A DNA stretch of 64,000 nucleotides from Euglena gracilis (GCA_039621445.1 CP154956.1:77744474-77808473), one strand, 5' to 3'; numbered from the stretch's first letter, positions 54,301 through 63,231 are shown. The notes: generated from the letters alone by a model not told the origin. Program-made: numbers and translations.

Positions 54301-54904
54301 CTCCTTTTGTTTTTTTTGATGTTTTTTTTGCCGTTCTTTTTAAAAAAAACACGTTGTTTTGTTTTTTTTTTTAAAAAAAAAAAGCCAAGTATGGAGGGTA
54401 TTATGATTTTTTTTTACTGATTTCGACAATTTCAACTTCAACCTTGCGTTCAGGAGAATTTTGGGATCATCATATTTGTTGTTGTTTGCAAATATTCCAA
54501 AAAATCTAACAAAACAGCAGATTTTTTTGAAAGACAAACAAAACAAAACAAATTGCCGTAATTGCTGCAATTGCTGTGTTTCCCCAAATTATTTGTTGAG
54601 AGGCTGTGTTTCAGACGACGACGACCTTCGGACTTTCCAAAAGTGGTGTCAGTTCTTTGTGGTTGATGGTGGACGATACCAAATCGGGGCTGGTCTTCAA
54701 AGCGCCAGGTTGCATTGCAGGGAGCTTCTCTGGAAAGCATATTTTAATCTTTTGTTGTTACATTTCTTTTTCGTTCGAATCAGCCGAAGTTTATGACAGT
54801 AATATTCGGAATTGACCAAAGCAAGAATCAGGTTGCATATTGTTTTCTTTTTTTTCAGGCTGGAGTCCAAATTTCTTGTCTTTTTCTTTGAGCATGGAAT
54901 ACCA
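54301..54904. other. AT-rich low-copy stretch, no supported gene
   Basis: T-runs and A-runs at 54200-54415, including GTTTTTTTAAAAAAAAC-type palindromes. A 111-codon plus frame (54461-54796) and a 96-codon minus frame (54450-54740) overlap; neither has a known domain. Confidence 0.4.
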
Positions 54905-55156
54905 ACCCCCCCCCCCCTATTTGGCCGCCCTCCGGGCGGCCCGGACCCCCCTTCTGGCCAATTAGGGGGGGGGGACAATTAGGGGGGGGGTTACCCCTAA
55001 CCCCCCCCTAATTGGCCACCTGGACCCCGTCCTTCATAGTCGCGAACCCCCGTAAACACCCGAATAAAGGCATTTTCCCTTGAAATGAGTAACCCCCCCC
55101 CTAATTGGCCACCTGGGCTCTGGCCAATTAGGGGGGGGGACAAATAGAGGGGGGGT
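54905..55156 (+). mobile_element. Dispersed CTAATTGGCC element
   Basis: Carries GGCCGCCCTCCGGGCGGCC, GGCCAATTAGGGGGGGGGA, CTAATTGGCCACCTGGACCC, TCGCGAACCCCCGTAAACA, AAAGGCATTTTCCCTTGAAA and GGGCTCTGGCCAATTAGGG in this order. It matches 58535-58770 inverted over most of its length. No coding. Confidence 0.8.
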
Positions 55157-55476
55157 CACATTGGGGGTGTACGGGTCGCAGGCGGGGTCACGGGGGGGTC
55201 GCGGGGGAACGTGGCAGTTTTGACGGGTCACGTGACAGTGTGACCTCACGTACAACCGTCACATGTAACCTATTTTTGGAACCTTTGGGTCCAAAAATAG
55301 ATCCAATTAGGAATTTATCACACTTTTTCGGCAATTTTGATTCCTAATTTAGGTGCCAATTCCTAACTGGGTGCCATTTTTTGGCTCCTAATGGGATGCG
55401 GAAACCCTCCATGTCTGGGTCGCGGGGGGGTCGCGGGGGGGTCGCGGGGGGGGGGGGGGCGCGGGGGGTACACCCC
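55157..55476. mobile_element. GGGGGTGTA/TACACCCCC element, copy 2
   Basis: About 320 bases, same structure as copy 1 with a few substitutions and small indels (GTGTGACCTCACGTACAACC in place of the GTGTGACGTCACG form). Confidence 0.85.
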
Positions 55477-56007
55477 CGTTAAATGTCAATACAACCACCC
55501 AAGTGAATCTCCCTTCCAGAGTCCTGTTGGTACAAATCTCCTTTGCCAAAGAAAGGATCCGTGTGAACCCAACGCCAAAACCACTCCGATCTATACACAA
55601 AATGATTCCTCGATGTTTGAAGCAGCGATGTGTTTCTTATGTGTTAGTTATTTAACAATAACAGAAACACAAATCAGCCAAGAAAACCCATCCCATCAGC
55701 CTTCTTTGCCAATCTTTTGCTGGTTGTGAGTGCCCTAAGCCATTTTGCGATCCAGGGAGTAACCATAAAGTTAACAAACACTGTCAAATTTCCAGTGCCT
55801 TCAACGCTGTCACTTTGGTGGTGTTCTGGTGGTGTTCTGGAGGCTCGTTTTCTGAAGGCGGGGGTGGGGGGTTCGGCTTTTCGCGATTTTCGGCCATTTT
55901 TTTGTGGGTCCCCCGGGACCCCCCCCCCCAGGGGGTGGGTGGGTGGGGGGGCTCCCCTCCCCCCCGGTCTTAAAAAAAACCCTGCATAGAATAACAACCC
56001 CCCAATA
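55477..56007. other. Low-copy stretch with a minus-strand coding-like segment
   Basis: On the minus strand 55674-55860 is open and ends with TGA at 55674. The peptide includes NLTVFVNFMVTPWIAKWLRA and SKRLAKKADG, plausible as coding but unrecognised. C/G-runs at 55917-55970 follow. If the LINE proposed at 57.5-59.1 kb is real, this could be a downstream piece. Confidence 0.3.
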
Positions 56008-56231
56008 CCCTCACCCCCCCCCCTCAAAGTGGCCACCCTCCAGGCAGTACGGAACCCCAAAATGGCTACTCTGGGGGAGGGGACACTTTGGGGGGGGGGG
56101 GGGGGCGGTGACTTTTTGGGCTTCGGCGACTTCGGGCCAAAAGGAAATGGCCACTTTGAGGGGGGGTAAACCAAATTGGCGAAAAAAATTGGCCACTCTG
56201 AGGGGGGGGGACACTTTGAGGGGGGTGAGGG
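56008..56231. mobile_element. CCCTCACC-family MITE with TA duplication, copy 2
   Basis: About 224 bases with the same inverted ends as 53780-53975 and TA on both flanks (56006-56007, 56232-56233). The interior has an enlarged G-run and a degraded GGCGACTTCGGGCC hairpin. Confidence 0.88.
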
Positions 56232-56235
56232 TAAT

Positions 56236-56811
56236 AACACGGTGAAGGCGGTCAAGCGAGGGAAGTGACAAGGACTCGGGTCAGCAAATGACCTTGTCTT
56301 CCACAATCAACCGAACATGGGAGGAGCACAGATGACAGTGGCGGAATGCAAGCAAACCGTTCGTGCATGGGGTGTGTTCATGGGATTTGCTGCCCCCTCC
56401 CTGGCCAAGACTACGAACACATCACTGGATGGTGCATGCCAAGGGGAGCTGATATCTGGGCCCACACCATCGTAGCTTCCCAAAACGTACTTCAACAAGC
56501 AAACCCACCAAGCATCTGAATCAAAAACGGCCACCGTGGGGACACGCATGAGAGTGGCTGGCACACCTTTGAGAATGGCGGAACAAAAATTGGCGGCATA
56601 CTTCACAGAGATTTGGTTGCAGACTTTTGTGGTCAAAGGCAAACCACAACCAAAAAAACCAACCAGGCCTGAAGCGCTCACAACCAAGCCTGGAGGAGGA
56701 CAAACAACAGGGTCTGGGAGCATCGTGCATCGAAACATGGCACCAGATTTTTCCACACACCAGTGGCCAACCAGAGACCTAGCGGCGTCAGACTCGGAGT
56801 TTAGCTCATGA
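56236..56811 (+). pseudogene. Decayed coding-like frame, function unknown
   Basis: One plus-strand phase runs about 190 codons to TGA at 56811, interrupted by TGA near 56268 and TAG at 56473-56475. An ATG at 56317 starts MGGAQMTVAECKQTVRAWGV. After the TAG the frame continues with YFNKQTHQASESK and later MAEQKLAAYFTEIWLQTFVV, then a Pro/Lys-rich linker. Residue quality is uniform on both sides of the stops, which suggests a once continuous gene. The minus strand is also open for 149 codons (56307-56756), so the strand is not settled. No domain recognised; a retroelement structural protein is possible. A MITE lies directly on each side. Confidence 0.3.
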
Positions 56812-56825
56812 AGCCCTGACAGAAA

Positions 56826-57307
56826 TGGAGGCTAGGCGCGCCGCTCGGGGGGGTCCGGGACCCCCCCCCTCCCCCCCCCCCCCCGCGCGGCCCCTGCGCG
56901 GCCGCCCGCGCGGCCGCTCGCCCCACCCTGGACCCCCCCCCTCCCCCCACTGTGCCTAGCATAGCCAAGAAAAAAAAATTTGGTGAAAAATCACGATTTT
57001 TTGAGGCCCAAAAATGACCAAAAATGACCATTTTCGGACACAAAATGGCAAATTTGGGGGCCACGCGCTTTGCACGCGGCCAAAAAAGCACTTTTTTGGT
57101 CAAAAATGGCCCAAAAATGGCAAAAAATGACCACTTTTTGGACCCGAAAATCACCGATTTTCGGATGCGTTCCGCCCGTTTCCGCCCTCGGACCGCCCTC
57201 CCCCCCCCACCCCCCCCCCCCCCCTCCCCCGGCCGCCCTCCGCCCCGCCGCTCGCCCCCCCCCCCCCCCCAGCCCCCCCCCCCCCCTCCACTTTTGCCTA
57301 GCCTCCA
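56826..57307. mobile_element. GGAGGCTAGGC MITE, largest copy
   Basis: Twelve-base perfect inverted ends TGGAGGCTAGGC and GCCTAGCCTCCA. The interior has C-runs, GCGCGGCCGC clusters and a CAAAAATGACC-rich centre with GGGGGCCACGCGCTTTGC. A partial internal end, CTGTGCCTAGC, near 56950 suggests nested or tandem copies. No clear target duplication. Codes for nothing. Confidence 0.82.
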
Positions 57308-57977
57308 ATGTTAAAGCCGAGGCAGCCAAAAAAAGGGGAAACAAATGGCAAAATGGGAAGGCCAATGAGAGACCCCAAGCTTCCAAAATGGACACTTCGC
57401 TCCATCAAAGGTGGAGGTCATGAGTGAACACGAACAGATCCACATCATGCAAGCTATTTGATGGCTGGTTAACTCATCCCGAAGCAATAACCCCTCCCAA
57501 TCCGTTTTTGCCGTGTGAGAAATCCCAGATGGAGTCCAATCATCACCCCCTTCATGAATGGCAATTTCATCCAACATAGAAGCCAGGTTGATGCAAATTT
57601 TCCTTGATATAGTAGCAGCCCATGGAGTCCCAGATCGGAAAGGCATGGAATAGACGTGGGGTAGACCTGCACTGTCGCAGGAAGCCAGCCAGCCGATCAG
57701 CCTCCTTCAGTGCCAGGGAGATCAGGGAGAGCCACTTGGTGTCATGTTGGGCAGGGAGGAACCCTTAACCGAGGCATAAGGAGCGAGAGAAGCGCAAAAA
57801 TGTGCGAACACGACAGTCAATAACATGGGAGCCTGTGTGCGTCCGAAACTCCATCAAAACAATTGACAAATTAAAGTAATTGACAAATTATCTACGATCA
57901 TGAAGAATCTCTTCCCAAGTTTAGCTACTTTTCAAACCCCCAGCAACTTTGCACACCATTCAGCAACCCATAACCCA
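57308..57977 (-). pseudogene. Possible LINE reverse-transcriptase remnant
   Basis: On the minus strand 57764-57567 is open for 65 codons and includes TKWLSLISLALKEADRLAGF, then IWDSMGCYYIKENLHQPGF. The latter aligns in spacing with LINE reverse-transcriptase motif A, where AFDSV is followed by a Tyr/Leu-rich helix and GF. The Asp-Ser pair, the tyrosine, two leucines and the closing Gly-Phe match; the preceding Ala-Phe does not. Downstream the coding-like phase shifts (57470-57566, containing DEIAIHEGGDDW). No YADD box is seen. The alignment is by eye and short, so confidence is low. The plus strand is also partly open. Confidence 0.25.
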
Positions 57978-58260
57978 TGGAGGCCAGGCGCGCCGCTCGG
58001 GGGGTCCGGGACCCCCCCTCCCCCCCACGCGGCCGCTCGCCCCCCCCCCCCCTCAACCCTCCCCCCCTCCCCCCACTGTGCCTAGCGTAGCCAAGAAAAA
58101 AGCTTTTTTTTTTAGCAAAAGTGGCCCAAAAATGACCAAAAATGACCACTTTTTGGACCCGAAAATGGGCCGCGAGTCGCCCGCGCGGCCGCCCTCGGAC
58201 CCCCCTCCCCCCCCCTTGCGCGGCCGCTCCCCCCCCCCCTCAGCCCCCCCCCCACTGTGT
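57978..58260. mobile_element. GGAGGC(T/C)AGGC MITE, right end eroded
   Basis: Left end TGGAGGCCAGGCGCGCCGC matches the elements at 35212 and 56826. The centre (GTAGCCAAGAAAAAAGC, AAAATGACCACTTTTTGG) is shared. The right end reads CACTGTGTAGGG and has lost the inverted terminus. Confidence 0.78.
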
Positions 58261-58534
58261 AGGGTGGTGCAGTTTGTGAAAAATGCTCTGAAAGAAAGAT
58301 AAAATATGTAAAACCTTTCCTTTCATTTTCCGTACATGAATATTAGTCCCAATTCTCAGGATGGTTAGTAGGAGTATGTACAAATACAGCAAGCGCGAGT
58401 GAGCGAGCGGACGCTTGAGCAAAGCTCAAGGTTGGGGGATTGGGGAGTGTAGGTTTATGTGTGATGGTCCAGAGGGCCAGTGTAAAGGGAGAGGAAAGAG
58501 AGGGGGCAGTGTGAGGGCACCGGCGATAGGGTGT
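58261..58534. other. Short low-copy stretch
   Basis: No gene. Contains GCGAGTGAGCGAGCGGACGC near 58394 and a GA-rich stretch near 58485. Confidence 0.45.
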
Positions 58535-58799
58535 AACGTGACCCCCCCTCTATTTGTCCCCCCCCCCCTAATTCGCCAGAGCCCAGGGGGGGGTTACTCA
58601 TTTCAAGGGGAAATGCCTTTATTCGGGTGTTTTACGGGGGTTCGCGACTATGAAGGACGGGGTCCAGGTGGCCAATTGGGGGGGGGGGGGGTTAGGGGTA
58701 CCCCCCCCCTAATTGTCCCCCCCCCTAATTGGCCGGAAGGGGGGTCCACAGGTCCAAAAGGAGCCGGTGCACCATGATGGCCATGACCAGCCCCCCGTG
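58535..58799 (-). mobile_element. Dispersed CTAATTGGCC element, inverted copy
   Basis: Reverse complement of the element at 54905-55156, extended by TGGACCTGTGG and CCATCATGGTGCACCGGC words shared with 50735-50765. It abuts the LINE endonuclease remnant, as the copy at 50703 also does. Confidence 0.8.
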
Positions 58800-59126
58800 C
58801 TTGAACAAAATGAAAGAAAATGCGATCGGGAGACAATTCAAAGTTGGACACAACAAACGCTCCCCACATGTCTTGAAGCAACACAACATCAGCTGAAAAT
58901 TCCTCCGCTAGAGCCAAAACTCGGACAATTTCTTTGTAGCCCCACCACAATTCATTGAGATGACACAAAAAGAGCCATTAGAGGGCAAGGACGGGGCAGA
59001 AAATTGAGGCCAGGAATTGGGTGACACAATTTCGGGTCCAATGGTGAACGGTGGTGTTGCCTCACTCAGGTTCACAGACGATGGTGTGTGCCGATGGCGC
59101 ATCGAGGTGGGTACTACGCCTTCCAT
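58800..59126 (-). pseudogene. LINE-type endonuclease (EEP) domain remnant, frameshifted
   Basis: On the minus strand one phase (59126 to about 58915) ends with SFCVISMNCGGATKKLSEF. A second phase (to about 58803) continues with LALAEEFSADVVLLQDMWG. Together these give the first beta strand with the metal-site Asn, a helix and the second strand of the exonuclease-endonuclease-phosphatase fold, with the usual spacing of about 27 residues between Asn and the Gln-Glu position. Here the acidic residue is Asp instead of the usual Glu. A one-base change in a T-run near 58917 explains the phase switch. The rest of the domain is missing, cut by the dispersed element. Non-LTR retrotransposons carry this domain at the N-terminus of ORF2; a cellular EEP nuclease is less likely in this context. 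Confidence 0.45.
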
Positions 59127-59514
59127 TCGGATGCCCCCAACAAAAGTTATGGAGAGGGACGCAAGGTTTCAGGTTACGGGGGTCTCTGGTGGAATGTATG
59201 GACAAAGAGACCCGAGAAGCATCCTGCGCGGAGGGAGGTTTCCTGAACAAACTGCCCCGAGAGACAACAGCCGCAAGCACTTTGGACATTGGCCACCAAG
59301 GAAGACGAGAGAGGTGCTCATCAGACCAATAAATTCCGTCAGGGAAAGAAATTTCAGCGAAGAAACCTCACCCCCACTATGGACAGCCAAAGCTTGTACG
59401 GAGAGGAAGCTCCCTCCCAAACCAGTTGCCGGATGAGCCAAATCAAAGATTTGCCTTTGATAAAAAAGAAAGAAAAGTAAAAAATCTTGAAATTTCGTGA
59501 AATTCAGGAGCCGG
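59127..59514. other. Coding-like low-copy stretch, unassigned
   Basis: The plus strand is open at 59017-59436 (139 codons) and in another phase at 59289-59480 (basic, TKEDERGAHQTNKFRQGKK). The minus strand is open at 59169-59441 (90 codons, with a CPKC pair). If the EEP remnant is real, the minus strand here would be its upstream part. I cannot choose. Confidence 0.3.
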
Positions 59515-59840
59515 AAATTTCAGTCACCACCCTACCGCGACCCCACTCTGAACCTGATTTGGATTTAAAAAGTTCAAGAAATTTGCAAAAAAATAAGAAT
59601 TTGCCACTGAATTAGGAATCAAAAGTGCGAAAAATTCGTCCCAAATTCCTCATTGGACCTATTTTTGGACCCAAATGGCACGCAAATTCCTTATTGGGAT
59701 CCAAAATTAGAGGAAATAATGATGTCACACAAGTCACACATGACTTGCCGAAAAACCTATCCCCCCCCCCCCCCCCCCCCCCCGACCCCCCCCCCCGACC
59801 CCCCCCCCGACCCCCCCCCCCCCCCCCGCGACCCCAACAC
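59515..59840. mobile_element. GGGGGTGTA-family element, decayed inverted copy
   Basis: ATTAGGAATCAAAAGTGCG, CCTATTTTTGGACCCAAATG and ATGTCACACAAGTCACACATG are reverse-orientation relatives of the interior of 53230-53558. C-runs of up to 23 with GAC interruptions at 59761-59827 correspond to its CGGGGGGGTCG units. Confidence 0.65.
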
Positions 59841-59942
59841 CCCCTTCGGTCGCCGGACATTTCCCTTGATTTTGCTTCATTTCCGAGATACATAGTGGGC
59901 ATTTTTTTGTTTTTTTTAAAAAACAAAACAACGTGTTTTTTT

Positions 59943-60757
59943 TGAAACCGTGTCAGGGGGCTCCGGTTTCATGTCCGAACCGGCGTCTGGGACGCCGGTT
60001 CGGGCGGGAAATTTCTGCGCCGAACCGGCGTCCTGGACGCCGGTTCGGGCGTGAAACCGGCGTCTGGGAGACCCAAAATAAAAAGTGCCAAAAAGTGTCC
60101 AAAAGGGTTTGTAGACAGGTGGCAATCATATTTGAGCAGTTTTTGGGTGGTCTTGGGCCAAAAATTGGGGGTTTTTGAGGAAAAGTTTCCTTTTGGCCAA
60201 TTTTGGAGAATTTCTGAAGTAGAATACCACGCAGCATGGCAGAAATCTAAGGCCATCTGCTGAAAGCCCTTGAGAAGAGCTTTCGATCGATGGGCAACAT
60301 GGCAGCTGAAAAGTGCAATTTCAGATATGCAAATGGGGTCCGAAAAATGCGGAAAAATGCGATCGCTGATTTTGAGAGCGCTTTGCAATCTGGCTGAGTT
60401 CTGTGGGTACCAAGCGAAAGGCGTTGGCGAGACCTTTCGTTTGATATGCAATATGCAACCTGAGCTGTGGGATTTGACAAATTAGGATGTCAAATTTTGG
60501 AAGACACGATCGCTGAAAATAAGCGCTGCGTGCATTATGGCCGAATCCTGTGGCCATCTGTCGAAAGCCCTTGAGAAGAGCTTTCGATTGATGGGTAAAT
60601 TTGGCTTCATAAGTGTGGAATCTGCCATTTTCGGCGGCCCATTTGGGCCAAAGTCGCCCAAAACAGCCCCAAACATGGGTGTTTTGGGCGAAATTGGCCG
60701 TGATTCCTCAGCCGCCGGTTCGGGCATGAAACTGGAGCCCCCTAGCCACGGTTTCAA
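59943..60757. mobile_element. TIR element with 43-bp ends and internal hairpin repeats
   Basis: The left end, GAAACCGTGTCAGGGGGCTC then CGGTTTCATGTCC, and the reverse complement of 60713-60755 agree at about 39 of 43 positions with one indel. Just inside the left end are CCGAACCGGCGTC/GACGCCGGTTCGGG palindromes; similar ones follow the right end at 60773-60865. The interior has three hairpin repeats and no transposase. Confidence 0.75.
60230..60610 (+). repeat. Three ~150-bp repeats, each with a GAAAG hairpin
   Basis: Hairpins at 60261-60285 (GAAAGC pairing with GCTTTC), 60415-60439 (CGAAAGG with CCTTTCG) and 60562-60586 (CGAAAGC with GCTTTCG), each with an 11-base loop. Flanking words repeat: GCGATCGCTGA at 60359 and ACGATCGCTGA at 60506; GGCCATCTG before hairpins 1 and 3. 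The middle copy changes one base pair on both sides, so pairing is kept. Confidence 0.75.
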
Positions 60758-60871
60758 AAACTGTGTCCCAAACGCCGGTTCAAAAACTGTGCCTGGGACG
60801 CCGGTTCGGGCTACCGCCCGAACCGGCGTCCCAGGCACAGGTTTCACGCCCGAACCGGCGTTTGGGACACA

Positions 60872-60888
60872 TGGGGGTGTATGAGTCG

Positions 60889-60925
<37 letters not shown>

Positions 60926-61197
60926 GCGCGGGGGGAACGTGGAAGTTTGACGGGTCACGCGTGACAAGTGTGACCTCTCATACAACGTCACATGGGACCT
61001 ATTTTTAGAACTTTTGGGTCCAAAAATAGCTCCAATTAGGAATTTGTCACACATTTTAGGCAATTTTGATTCCAAATTTGGGTGCAAATTCCTAATTAGG
61101 TGCCCTTTTTTGGCTCCTACTGGGATGCGGAAACCCTCCATGTGTGGGTCGCGGGGGGGTCGCGGGGGGGATCGCGGGGAATACACCCCCACAGTTC
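60872..61197. mobile_element. GGGGGTGTA/TACACCCCC element, copy 3, with a 35-G run
   Basis: Ends GGGGGTGTATGAGTCGCG and AATACACCCCC. The interior matches copies 1 and 2 with scattered substitutions. At 60890-60924 the tandem G units have become 35 consecutive G residues as assembled. Confidence 0.85.
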
Positions 61198-61205
61198 TCG
61201 ATATT

Positions 61206-61495
61206 AAAAAAAATTTTTCATTGAAAAAACTCGTCATGAAACACCCAAACCATACTTTGAATCCTGGTCGGTTCAAAAACTGCCAAAAATGGTCAAAAAC
61301 ATCCCAAAATGCAACAAAAATGACTTTTTTCCATTTTTGTGGAAGGAAGTTTTTGGCAGAAATTACGCGTAAGTTGCCAAAAATGATTGAAAATGTGCAT
61401 TCAAAAATTTTTCCATGCAAAACCCAGTGGACGCTTTTTTCTTTTTTAAAAAAAACATTGTTAGAATTAAAAAAAACAAAAAACAACGTCAAAAA
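61206..61495 (+). repeat. AT-rich dispersed repeat, direct copy
   Basis: Inverted partner of 54002-54300, with TGAAACACCCAAACCATACT, TTGGCAGAAATTACGCG and ACATTGTTAGAATT. No coding. Confidence 0.75.
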
Positions 61496-61504
61496 AAACA
61501 GGCC

Positions 61505-61780
61505 GGCCCACTGTGCTGAGATATTTTGAAAACATCAATTTTTTGACCCCAAAACAACCCAAAATGGCCCCAGAAACGGGCCAAAATTGGTCGAAAAATG
61601 GCCGTTACTCGGGCGACACGAAGAGTCGGGGGGAAAGTAAACCATGGTTGGATAGGGCATTCCAAGGGCTTCATTTTTGCAAAAACCTCCCCCAAAAAAC
61701 ACCCAAAATGGCCGTTTTGGTCCACAAAAGCGCGCTGGAACACGGGCCAGGCCTGTCGGGTCAATCTCCCCCAAACGGCT
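61505..61780 (+). repeat. Isolated satellite B' copy
   Basis: Matches 27180-27480: GAGATATTTTGAAAACATC, AACCCAAAATGGCCCCAGAA, CTCGGGCGACACGAAGAG, GGTTGGATAGGGCATTCC and a final GCGCGCTGG. It has no adjacent satellite A. Confidence 0.88.
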
Positions 61781-61830
61781 CGGCACGGCACGGCTCGGCA
61801 CGGCACGGCACGGCTGGCACGACTCGGCAC
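61781..61830. repeat. (CGGCA)n short tandem repeat
   Basis: Ten or so CGGCA or CGGCT units in 50 bases. Confidence 0.93.
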
Positions 61831-61862
61831 GGTTCGCGTGTCGCCCGTGCGAGCGCGGCGTG

Positions 61863-62204
61863 ATGTTCTTTGCCACGCGAGCCGTTGCTCCTGTCACTGT
61901 TTCGCTTTATTTCGATTCTCGCTGGCCTTGCCCTGAGGGGTGTGGGCCCTGTTTTATAATTCCCTCGCCCACTAAGATTTTACTAGCGGATTTGCACGCG
62001 GTTTTTCATGGGGGGTTGGCACACCCCCACGGGTGTGGGGCCGTCTGTGTCTTTGTCGCCTTTCAAAAGGGGGCAAACGATAAGCTCGATTGTACTTTAA
62101 TCCTTTGCGGAATCTGGCCCAAGGCTTCATCCCTGCCTGACTGCCTGAAAAAGGGTTTGGTGAAGTCAAGGGCTGGACACCCCCTTGTTTACTTCGAGAA
62201 CTGA
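61863..62204 (+). CDS. Unassigned Cys-rich open frame
   Basis: ATG at 61863 to TGA at 62204, 113 codons in low-copy DNA, also open upstream into the CGGCA repeat. The product begins MFFATRAVAPVTVSLYFDSR and has eight cysteines in CPEGCGPC, GCGAVC, DCTLILC and PDC groups, with a hydrophobic middle (KILLADLHAVF). The spacing does not match a zinc-binding family I know. Nothing in the flanks indicates a promoter or polyadenylation site. A chance frame is at least as likely as a gene. Confidence 0.2.
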   Translation: MFFATRAVAPVTVSLYFDSRWPCPEGCGPCFIIPSPTKILLADLHAVFHGGLAHPHGCGAVCVFVAFQKGANDKLDCTLILCGIWPKASSLPDCLKKGLVKSRAGHPLVYFEN

Positions 62205-63075
62205 ACGAAGGGGGGTCCGTGGGGTGGGGCCCACTCCAGCCCATCCCTGCCTAACCTCCCCGTCCCAACATCTGGGGGCAAACCTGTGCACAATGGTTGT
62301 TCGAACGAAGAAAACACCCAAAATTATTAAAATGATTCAAAATGTCCTAATAATATCATAAATTTTATCTTTTTTTTTGGATTAAATCGCCAAAAAATGG
62401 GCAGATTTGGCAAAAGTGGCCACAATGCAACTTGATTTCCCCCCGGAAAAATGTTGCGCGAAGCGTCCAAAAAAATTGGTTTGGGAAAAGGGGCAAAAAA
62501 TGGTGAAAAACGGCTGGAAAAAAAGAATGCAAAGGAACATAATCGCCGCCTCCAACTTTCACCGTTTTCAGCCCAAAAATGAGGGGGGGATTCGCAATCA
62601 GTCACCCATCGTACCCCCCTTTTCCCCAGGACCAATGTCTCCTGACCCTCGGTTTTTTAGTCTTAGACTCGTCCAGTCAACCCCCCCCCCCTGGGTCCTC
62701 AGGGGGGTGGGATATACTTTTTGGTGCTGAAGGCACCGAAAATCTTTGAAAAGGGTTTTTAGCATTTTTCGTGATTTTTGGACCATTTTCGGGGAAAGGT
62801 TGGATCCCCCGGGACCCCCGCTGCGGTTGGGTGGGGGATTGGATGCGCCCCACATCACTGCAGGGCCGCATGGCCCTGCCCAGGCCTACCCGGGGCCTGG
62901 ATGCCGCTCCGTGAGTGTAGCAGGCTGGTCTGCGGGCGGGGCGGTGGGAGTGGTCCGTGTTCGGTTCCGGCTGCCAGGCAGAGCATGGGGGATGGCACCT
63001 GTCGGTCGTCCCCCACCATGTCAACTCAGCGCCGCATGCTTGTCAGTGAATTCAGTAAGGGGGATTGGATTGGAG
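62205..63075. other. Low-copy stretch, no supported gene
   Basis: Contains TTTTTGGTGCTGAAGGCACC near 62718, a variant of the GGCGCC hairpin, and GC-rich sequence at 62800-63020 with overlapping open frames on both strands and no known domain. Confidence 0.4.
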
Positions 63076-63231
63076 ATACCCCCCCCCCTTATTGTCCCAC
63101 CGAGGCCCGATCGGACAATAAGGGGGGGGGACAATAAGGGGTACCAAAGGAATTTCATTGGCCGGGCCAAAAAATCCCCCCGGCCGGGGCCCAGGGACAA
63201 GGGGGGGGGACAATAAGGGGGGGGGGGGTAC
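63076..63231. mobile_element. CTTATTGTCCC foldback element
   Basis: Ends TACCCCCCCCCTTATTGTCC and the inverse GGGACAATAAGGGGGGG; a second GGACAATAAGGGGGG pair lies inside, and GGCCGGGCC and CCCGGCCGGGG palindromes are central. About 156 bases, non-coding, resembling the CTAATTGTCCC families at 50765 and 58700. Confidence 0.8.

Noticed and set aside
59017-59436. RNase H-like domain on the plus strand
   Set aside because: A SDAPNKSYGEG then GYGGLWW phrase in one phase resembles the first RNase H strand, but the rest of the fold is missing and the neighbouring retroelement relic is on the other strand.
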